This document shows, one piece after another, positions 5,724 through 10,737 of a DNA stretch of 10,737 nt (the first letter of the stretch is position 1; every line of letters starts with the position of its first letter). Made by a program: the position numbers and the translations under genes. The notes beneath the pieces were generated by a model, which saw only the letters and a program-made list of their open reading frames with translations, made no database searches and was not told where the DNA came from. This DNA is from Hyphomicrobiales bacterium (GTDB lineage: Bacteria > Pseudomonadota > Alphaproteobacteria > Rhizobiales > S144-35): contig WGBT01000304.1 of assembly GCA_015494185.1 (NCBI GenBank), positions 1 to 10,737 on the forward strand, written 5' to 3'.

Positions 5724-7670
5724 TTACGCCGCCTGGTTTTGCCGGTTGGCAATGAGATCGTCGACCACGGCGGGTTCGGCCAGCGTCGATGTATCGCCAA
5801 GATTGGCAAAGTCATTCTCAGCGATTTTGCGCAAAATACGACGCATGATCTTGCCAGAGCGGGTTTTGGGCAGGTTGGGCGCAAATTGAATGAGATCTGG
5901 CTTGGCAATCGGGCCGATTTCTTTCCCGACCCACTCCCGCAACTCGGCTCGCAATGCCTCGCTTGGCTGCTCGCCATTCATCAAGGTCACATAAACATAA
6001 ATGCCCTGCCCCTTGATCTCATGGGGATAACCGACAACCGCGGCTTCGGAAACTTTCGGATGGGCCACCAACGCCGATTCGATCTCAGCCGTCCCCATCC
6101 GATGACCGGAGACATTGAGCACATCATCAACCCGGCCGGTGATCCAGTAATAGCCATCGGCATCGCGGCGGCAGCCATCTCCCGTGAAATAACTTCCCGG
6201 ATAGGTCGAGAAATAGGTTTCGACAAAACGGCGATGATCGCGGAACACCGTCCGCATCTGTCCCGGCCAACTGTCCCGAAGCACCAGATTGCCTTGCCCC
6301 GGACCTTCGATTTCCCGCCCATCGGCATCCACAAGGGCGGGCTTGACGCCAAAAAAGGGCCGGGTTGCCGAACCAGGCTTGAGCTTGGTGGCGCCCGGCA
6401 GCGGCGTGATCATGATGCCACCGGTCTCGGTTTGCCACCAGGTGTCGACAATGGGGCACCGGCTGTCACCAACCACGCGATAATACCACTCCCAGGCTTC
6501 CGGATTGATCGGTTCTCCCACCGTGCCAAGCAGTTTCAGGCTTTTCCGGCTGGTCGCTTTCACCGCCGCATCGCCCGCACCCATCAAAGCCCGGATCGCC
6601 GTCGGCGCGGTATAAAAGATGTTCACCTGATGCTTGTCGCAGATCTGCCAAAACCGCGAGGCGTCGGGATAATTGGGCACCCCTTCAAACATCAAGGTGG
6701 TCGCACCGTTCGCCAGCGGCCCGTAAACGATATAGGAATGGCCGGTAATCCAGCCGACATCCGCGGTGCACCAGTAAATGTCGCCATCATGGTAGTCGAA
6801 CACATATTGGTGGGTCATCGAGGCATAGACCAAATAACCGCCTGAGCTGTGCAACACCCCCTTGGGCTTGCCCGTGGAGCCTGATGTGTAGAGAATGAAC
6901 AGGGGATCTTCGGCGTTCATCGGCTCCAGCGGACAGTCATCCCCGACATGTTCGAGCTCTTCATGCAACCAAAAATCCCGCCCCTTGGTCCAGGCGACCT
7001 CCGCATTGGTATGCCGGATAACCAGCACTTTTTCGACCATCGGACATTGCGCAACAGCCGCATCGGTATTGGCCTTGAGCGGCACCTTCTTGCCCCCGCG
7101 CACTCCCTCATCGGCGGTGATCACGATCTTGCTGTCACAATCGATGATCCTTCCTGCCAGGCTGTCGGCGGAAAAGCCGCCAAAAACCACCGAATGAATA
7201 GCCCCAATGCGCGCACAGGCCAGCATGGCATAGGCCGCTTCCGGAATCATCGGCATATAGATCGTGACCCGGTCACCCTTTTCGACCCCCAGCCGCTTGA
7301 GCACATTGGCAAACCGCGAAACTTCGGCATGGAGTTCACGGTAAGTGATTTTCTTGTCGCGGTCCGGTTCATCCCCCTCCCAGATGATGGCCACCTGATC
7401 GCCCCGGGTTTCAAGATGCCGGTCGACACAGTTCCCGCAAACATTCAACACCCCGTCTTCATACCATTTGATCGAAACGTCATCCTTGCCATAGCGGGTG
7501 TTCTTGACCTTGGTGTAAGGGGTGATCCAATCAAGCCGCTTGCCATGTTCGCCCCAGAATTTTTCCGGGTCTTCAATGCTTTGCCGATACATTTCCTGAT
7601 AGCGCGCCTCATCGACATAAGCCCGGCTGGCCCATTCCGGCGGCACATCATAGATTTTTTCCTCACTCAT
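5724..7670 (-). CDS. acsA: Acetyl-CoA synthetase, AMP-forming (acetate--CoA ligase)
   Basis: This cytoplasmic enzyme turns acetate, ATP and CoA into acetyl-CoA through an acetyl-adenylate, feeding the TCA/glyoxylate routes. At 648 residues it has the normal family length. The ANL-superfamily motifs are all present: TSGSTGKPKG (262-271, P-loop), DTWWQTETG (409-417, adenine/acetate pocket), YFTGDGCRRDADGYYW (494-509), the hinge-region stretch TGRVDDVLNVSGHR (511-524) and PKTRSGKIMRR (601-611), whose K607 is the adenylation lysine that protein acetylation switches off in characterised homologues. The N-terminal domain has the Acs-specific blocks WYEDGVLNVCGNCVDRHL (69-86) and VVFGGFSADSLAGRI (161-175). 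The ATG at 7670 has GGGGAGGA upstream but spaced 13 nt away, longer than ideal; no better in-frame start is visible. It lies 241 bp downstream of a histidine kinase gene. Confidence 0.97.
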   Translation of the reverse strand: MSEEKIYDVPPEWASRAYVDEARYQEMYRQSIEDPEKFWGEHGKRLDWITPYTKVKNTRYGKDDVSIKWYEDGVLNVCGNCVDRHLETRGDQVAIIWEGDEPDRDKKITYRELHAEVSRFANVLKRLGVEKGDRVTIYMPMIPEAAYAMLACARIGAIHSVVFGGFSADSLAGRIIDCDSKIVITADEGVRGGKKVPLKANTDAAVAQCPMVEKVLVIRHTNAEVAWTKGRDFWLHEELEHVGDDCPLEPMNAEDPLFILYTSGSTGKPKGVLHSSGGYLVYASMTHQYVFDYHDGDIYWCTADVGWITGHSYIVYGPLANGATTLMFEGVPNYPDASRFWQICDKHQVNIFYTAPTAIRALMGAGDAAVKATSRKSLKLLGTVGEPINPEAWEWYYRVVGDSRCPIVDTWWQTETGGIMITPLPGATKLKPGSATRPFFGVKPALVDADGREIEGPGQGNLVLRDSWPGQMRTVFRDHRRFVETYFSTYPGSYFTGDGCRRDADGYYWITGRVDDVLNVSGHRMGTAEIESALVAHPKVSEAAVVGYPHEIKGQGIYVYVTLMNGEQPSEALRAELREWVGKEIGPIAKPDLIQFAPNLPKTRSGKIMRRILRKIAENDFANLGDTSTLAEPAVVDDLIANRQNQAA

Positions 7671-7911
7671 AAGCGTCTCGTTGTCCTCCCCGATCTTCCA
7701 ACAATCCTAACAATTCCAAAAGCCAGCCCTTTTGCCGCAAATACGACAATACAAACCAGCTTCGCAATATATCATTTTCGCCTTATCCCAAGCCCTCGCA
7801 CAGACATAGCGCCCAAAACACTTTGAGCAAACGCCGCCCGGCTCAATCCCAGCCCATGGGCCGGTCCTATTCCTCCCGCATTCGCCCGATCACGCCCCGG
7901 CCGGCACACGC
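7671..7911. other. Kinase-acsA intergenic region
   Basis: The 241-bp spacer probably holds the acsA promoter; the minus strand is AT-rich about 80-110 bp upstream of the acsA start (around 7750-7785), but I cannot choose a convincing -35/-10 pair. After the kinase stop the region has the palindrome GCCCATGGGC (about 7852-7861) and a weak hairpin TTGAGC (7823-7828) / GCTCAA (7841-7846) followed on the minus strand by AGTGTTTTG, a marginal terminator candidate for the kinase gene. Confidence 0.35.
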
Positions 7912-8994
7912 TTACGCCACCACAATGTCTTGAGGAAAAAGAATCTCAACGGTCGTGCCCTTGGGATCGGCCTTGCCGATCTGCAAATCGGCCCCCAAGA
8001 GCTCGGCCATATGACGTGTCAGCGGCAAACCAAGGCCATGACCATCTTTGAAACCAGAAGAACCGTCCTCTGATTTCAAGGGCAACTGTGAGCGGGCCCG
8101 CAGATCGGTTTCATCCCCATCACCGGTATCCTGAACCCCAAGGCGCACGGCCCCGCTCTGTGAGCGCTGCACCACCACCGCAATGACGCTTCCCGGTCTT
8201 GACACCTTGATGGCATTTGAGAGCAAATTGAACAGAATTTGCTGCAACGCCCGGGCATTGGCCAAGACCTGCACCCCCTTGGGCTCGATGCGGGTCTTGA
8301 GGGTCAAATCACGTTGAGCGGCCAACGGCTGCAAGAGTTCGATGCTCCGCCCAATCACCTCGGCAAGATCGACCTTTTCCTGCTCGAAGAAAAAGCCGCC
8401 TGAACGCACCTTGTCCGGATCTAAAAGATCGTCCAAAAGGGTGAGCGCATAGGCGGCCCCACTGGCGATAAGCTCGGCATATTCACGATATTTGCCATGC
8501 CCTAACGGCCCCAATTTTTCTGCCTTCAGCAATTCGGCAAAGCCCGCAATGGCGGCAAGGGGAGTGCGGACTTCATGGGCGACCTTTGCCAGTAGCGCAA
8601 TCGCGTTTTCCAACTCTGATGCCGAGGGCGCAGAGGATGGTGCTGTTTGGGGCTTTGCCTTGGCGGTTTGAGGCGCGTGCGAAAGTGACTTTTCCTGTGG
8701 GGCGCGCGTCTCCCATTCGATTTGCCCATTAGACGCTGATACATCAGGTACATCAGGGGACGCCGTGACATCATGAGAGCACACATGATGAGAGCACACA
8801 TGGGCGGAATTTGTAGAAAAAGCCTTGACAACGTCAACAGCTGGTAAAGCCACTGACGGATACTCTGGAGGCTCGCCCGAGGGAAACAGTTCCGTAGACG
8901 CTTCAGAAGCGGGATGCACGGGGGGAGCGCTGTCCGAGCGCTCTTGTACACGCTTATTCTTACTTGGAACGTTCTTGCTTGGGGCGGCACTCAT
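7912..8994 (-). CDS. Soluble orphan sensor histidine kinase (HisKA + HATPase_c)
   Basis: This is a two-component histidine kinase of 360 residues. The dimerisation and phosphoacceptor helix has H140 in KVAHEVRTPLAAIAGFAELL (137-156). The ATP-binding domain shows the N box ILFNLLSNAIKVS (253-265), G1 DTGDG (289-293) and G2 GHGLGL (318-323). No transmembrane segment is visible, so the protein should be cytoplasmic. Residues 1-125 have no recognised sensor domain: they are rich in Pro, Ser, Ala and Thr and probably disordered. This tail contains HVCSHHVCSH (65-74), a tandem pentapeptide made by a 15-bp duplication, with two cysteines and four histidines that might bind metal or respond to redox state; that is speculation. 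No response regulator lies beside it. acsA is next downstream, and control of acsA is possible but unproved. The ATG at 8994 lacks a strong ribosome binding site, so a later start is possible. Confidence 0.9.
   Translation of the reverse strand: MSAAPSKNVPSKNKRVQERSDSAPPVHPASEASTELFPSGEPPEYPSVALPAVDVVKAFSTNSAHVCSHHVCSHDVTASPDVPDVSASNGQIEWETRAPQEKSLSHAPQTAKAKPQTAPSSAPSASELENAIALLAKVAHEVRTPLAAIAGFAELLKAEKLGPLGHGKYREYAELIASGAAYALTLLDDLLDPDKVRSGGFFFEQEKVDLAEVIGRSIELLQPLAAQRDLTLKTRIEPKGVQVLANARALQQILFNLLSNAIKVSRPGSVIAVVVQRSQSGAVRLGVQDTGDGDETDLRARSQLPLKSEDGSSGFKDGHGLGLPLTRHMAELLGADLQIGKADPKGTTVEILFPQDIVVA
8773..8802. repeat. Perfect 2 x 15-bp tandem repeat in the kinase gene
   Basis: ATGAGAGCACACATG occurs at 8773-8787 and again at 8788-8802 without mismatch. 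On the minus strand each unit encodes His-Val-Cys-Ser-His, in frame. A second microduplication, TACATCAGG twice at 8740-8757, lies next to it and encodes the DVPDV stretch. Confidence 0.95.
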
Positions 8995-9491
8995 AATTCA
9001 ACTTTTAGCTGGCTTGCTAAGCCTCACGCAATAAAAAACCACCTGCAATGATATATTTAGCAGCATTTGACACGATTTATGAACAGAAATCACATCTGCC
9101 GCCATTGGCTGAGAGCAAAATAAACCAAACGGTCCTCCAATTCCAGATGAAGGGCGGGGCAAACCCTACATGCGTCCCCACATGTCCCCGATGAGGATCA
9201 GAAACAGCGTTGCGCCCAGACGCCACAACAGGAATTGCCGAAACATGACTGAAAGGCTTACTCGCACAGAGCGCTTGGATTGGCCCCGCCAGCCCCCCTA
9301 GGCCCCCGATCCCAACGGAGCCAACCTCTTATCGTGCGGAGCTGCCTTAATCGTATAGGCGAACCGGAAGCTTCATTGAACGCGCCACACGCATACCAGA
9401 AAATTTCCAATCTTTCCGCCTCTCAAAGCCCTCCCCCCCATGGAAGCCATGCCATAAGAATAGGCAATCGATGCAATCGCAGAACCTCACC
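8995..9491. other. Intergenic stretch between DUF302 gene and kinase gene, no gene supported
   Basis: No gene is supported in these 497 bp. A 71-codon plus-strand frame (9280-9495) is Pro/Ser/Arg-rich and unlike any family I know. Small features are a hairpin GGCTT-GCT-AAGCC just upstream of the kinase, a near duplication ACATGCGTCCCC/ACATGTCCCC at 9168-9189, a hairpin CATGG-AAG-CCATG at 9439-9451 and a GCAATCG direct repeat near 9472-9480. A kinase promoter is expected on the minus strand, near the AT-rich part at 9048-9058, but I cannot assign it firmly. Confidence 0.4.
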
Positions 9492-9878
9492 TTAGAGATT
9501 GTTGATCACGTCCTCGATCAGGCCCTGGACTTCCTTGGCCATGGGTTCAAGGGCTGGATTGCCGACTGAGGCCAAGGCTTCTGAAGGGTTCATGGCTGAC
9601 ACGCCAATCTTACCGGGTTCGATTTCTTCCACCAAAATATTACAAGGCAGCAACACGCCGAGTTTGTCTTCTTCGGCAAGGGCTTGATAGGCGAACCCCG
9701 GATTACAGGCCCCAAGCACCGTGTAAGGGCGAAAATCCTTGCCAATCTTTTCCTTGAAAGCTTTTTTGAAGTCGATGGTGGTGAGCACCCCAAAACCTTT
9801 TTCTTTCAAGGCCGCGGTCACCTTTTCAATGGTTTCGTCAAAGGTTCCTTCAACCGTCGTGGATAGATGATAGCTCAT
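9492..9878 (-). CDS. DUF302 domain protein
   Basis: This 128-residue protein consists of a single DUF302 domain. The hallmarks are the central LGACNPGFAYQAL stretch (55-67) and LGVLLPCNILVEE (73-85), with the conserved cysteines C58 and C79. There is no signal peptide or membrane segment, so it is probably cytoplasmic. DUF302 has no established biochemical activity that I can state; family members occur in many proteobacteria, including sulfur oxidisers. I chose the ATG at 9878 because a strong GGGAGGA site lies 4 nt upstream; the frame is open further, to 9986, but that extension overlaps a probable promoter. The gene appears to be transcribed alone: it has its own -10-like TATAAT and lies 497 bp from the kinase gene. 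Family assignment is confident; function is unknown. Confidence 0.9.
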   Translation of the reverse strand: MSYHLSTTVEGTFDETIEKVTAALKEKGFGVLTTIDFKKAFKEKIGKDFRPYTVLGACNPGFAYQALAEEDKLGVLLPCNILVEEIEPGKIGVSAMNPSEALASVGNPALEPMAKEVQGLIEDVINNL

Positions 9879-9897
9879 AGTGTCCTCCCGAAAAGTT

Positions 9898-9916
9898 ATT
9901 ATATGGTGTAACACCA
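9898..9916 (-). promoter_or_regulatory. Probable -10 box and overlapping palindrome for the DUF302 gene
   Basis: On the minus strand TATAAT (9898-9903) lies 19 bp upstream of the DUF302 start, giving a short leader with the GGGAGGA site. Directly upstream and abutting it is the 13-bp palindrome TGGTGTAACACCA (9904-9916; 6-bp arms around one base), which would fall in the promoter spacer and suits a repressor site. No good -35 TTGACA is present at 16-18 bp, so an activator or another sigma factor may be involved. Confidence 0.45.
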
Positions 9917-10041
9917 ACGGCCCTTGGGCATTTGAGAGCAAGGGGCTGATAGTTGAGATCCGGAAGTGATTGTGGGGCGGGGACATGAAAAATGCAAGAG
10001 CCGTTCGCTCTTCTCAAAAGAAAAAACATAAAGAAAGTGAA

Positions 10042-10086
10042 AAGGAAAACGCCGCACGATCTTGAGGATCGTGCGGCGTTTTCCTT
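10042..10086 (-). terminator. Strong bidirectional-looking terminator after the FadL-like gene
   Basis: AAGGAAAACGCCGCACGATC (10042-10061) and its exact reverse complement (10067-10086) form a perfect 20-bp stem with a 5-nt loop, TTGAG. On the minus strand the GC core is followed by CGTTTTCCTTTTCAC, giving a U-rich tail; the plus strand gives CGTTTTCCTT, so it could act both ways. It lies 163 bp after the stop of the FadL-like gene. Confidence 0.9.
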
Positions 10087-10135
10087 GGTTTGAATTGTTG
10101 AGCTATCCAGAACCCTATTCGATTCGGCCCTCTTT

Positions 10136-10167
10136 AATTTAGAATTTAGAGAATTTAGAATTTAGCC
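10136..10167. repeat. AATTTAG repeat block (2 x 16 bp)
   Basis: AATTTAG occurs at 10136-10142, 10143-10149, 10152-10158 and 10159-10165. The arrangement is best read as a 16-bp unit (AATTTAGAATTTAG plus two bases) duplicated in tandem. It lies between the FadL-like stop codon and its terminator. Confidence 0.9.
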
Positions 10168-10248
10168 TTCTTTGGCAGGTTTGGCGGGGCCGGTTTGTCC
10201 GGGCGGGATTGTCAGAGCGAGCCGGACTTTCCCTTAGTCCCTTAACCC

Positions 10249-10737
10249 TTATTTATAAGGCTCTGGCTCGTCACGGCGCCAGATGATGCCAACGGTGACC
10301 TCATACTGGTCCATATCCAGTGAACCAGTGCCACCCAAACCGTTCGGGCCAGAAATAGCATTGTTTGGTGAATACATCCCGGCAATTTCAAGATCAATAT
10401 TTTGTGAGACTTGCATTTTCGCCCCCGCCGTGAAGTGCTGGTTGGAGGTTGCCGGCGCCAGCACATTGTACTGCACATTCTGCGTTGGAATGGCATCAGT
10501 GTTGGTGGCATAGCCAGCCCGCAGGGTCAAAGTTGGGTTAACATCCCACTCAATGCCGATCTTAAAGACATCCTGATTCTCCCAACCAAAACCTTGGCCA
10601 GTCGTCGGATCCCCCGAAATCGTAGCTGAAGTCTTATTAGCAATCAGCTTATAATCGGCTGAAACCGTAAAGCCCTGGAATAGATCGAATGAGACACCCG
10701 CCTGCAATGTTGCTGGAATACGGAGATTCCCATTGCC
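10249..10737 (-). CDS. FadL/OmpP1/TodX-family outer-membrane transport protein, C-terminal part
   Basis: The last 162 residues of an outer-membrane beta-barrel are present; the N-terminus lies beyond the right window edge. The sequence shows alternating beta-strand patterns and the FadL-family block WENQDVFKIGIEWDVNPTLTLRAGY (given here only by its ends: WENQDV...LTLRAGY), followed by a NTDAIPTQNVQYNVLAP stretch and HFTAGAKM, which match the late barrel strands of this family. FadL-like porins move long-chain fatty acids or other hydrophobic compounds across the outer membrane. The chain ends EPEPYK rather than in the aromatic residue that usually closes a barrel, a small oddity that follows a normal-looking last strand (YEVTVGIIWRR). 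A strong terminator follows. Family assignment is fairly confident; the substrate cannot be told. Confidence 0.85.
   Translation of the reverse strand, partial: GNGNLRIPATLQAGVSFDLFQGFTVSADYKLIANKTSATISGDPTTGQGFGWENQDVFKIGIEWDVNPTLTLRAGYATNTDAIPTQNVQYNVLAPATSNQHFTAGAKMQVSQNIDLEIAGMYSPNNAISGPNGLGGTGSLDMDQYEVTVGIIWRRDEPEPYK

Larger units (their letters stand above)
9917..10248. other. Spacer between FadL-like gene and DUF302 gene
   Basis: No gene is supported here. The stretch holds the strong terminator at 10042-10086, a small perfect hairpin AAGAGC-CGTTC-GCTCTT at 9996-10012, and the AATTTAG repeat block at 10136-10167. The remainder has no open frame worth reporting. Confidence 0.5.

Noticed and set aside
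5700..6845. 381-codon plus-strand open frame opposite acsA
   Set aside because: It is fully antisense to a well-supported acsA gene and its translation is irregular and matches no family; long antisense frames arise from the codon bias of acsA.
6948..7826. 292-codon plus-strand open frame opposite the acsA 5' end
   Set aside because: Same reason: a shadow of acsA with no recognisable domain or ribosome binding site.
1..10737. CRISPR array, tRNA, rRNA or phage attachment site
   Set aside because: No regularly spaced repeats, no cloverleaf-like sequence and no integrase; the short tandem duplications lack spacers.

Overview
The window looks like part of the chromosome of a sulfur-oxidising proteobacterium of moderate GC (around 50% by eye). 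A diheme-type SoxA, a Tat-exported SoxB and an AMP-forming acetyl-CoA synthetase fit an alphaproteobacterium, possibly a marine Rhodospirillales-like lineage. That placement is inference and no single gene proves it. Every intact gene lies on the minus strand, so transcription runs from high to low coordinates.

Layout from right to left, the direction of transcription: (i) 10249-10737, the C-terminal part of a FadL/OmpP1-type outer-membrane transport protein, cut by the window edge, followed by a perfect 20-bp-stem terminator at 10042-10086; (ii) 9492-9878, a small DUF302 protein with its own probable -10 box and an overlapping 13-bp palindrome; (iii) 7912-8994, a cytoplasmic orphan histidine kinase with no visible sensor domain; (iv) 5724-7670, acetyl-CoA synthetase (acsA); (v) 2903-4864, soxB, then 1796-2359, soxX, then 781-1608, soxA, closed by a rho-independent terminator at 690-724; (vi) 144-635, a plus-strand broken relic of an ISAs1-family transposase.

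The three sox genes encode the periplasmic SoxXA cytochrome, which joins thiosulfate to the SoxYZ carrier, and SoxB, the thiosulfohydrolase that releases sulfate. SoxYZ and SoxCD are not encoded here. The soxA terminator and the transposase relic show that the cluster ends at soxA, so the remaining Sox parts must lie elsewhere or be absent. AcsA activates acetate and the FadL-like porin suggests uptake of hydrophobic substrates, which would be compatible with a mixotroph.

The spacers are unusually long (543, 859, 497 and 370 bp) and carry no convincing genes. A recurring theme is short tandem duplication: 2 x 20 bp at 2423-2462, 2 x 20 bp at 4927-4966, 2 x 36 bp inside the soxB signal-peptide region, 2 x 15 bp inside the kinase gene and 2 x 16 bp at 10136-10167. 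The most striking result is that soxB carries two consecutive twin-arginine motifs, and the kinase carries a duplicated HVCSH pentapeptide. I did not find a clearly new multi-gene system.
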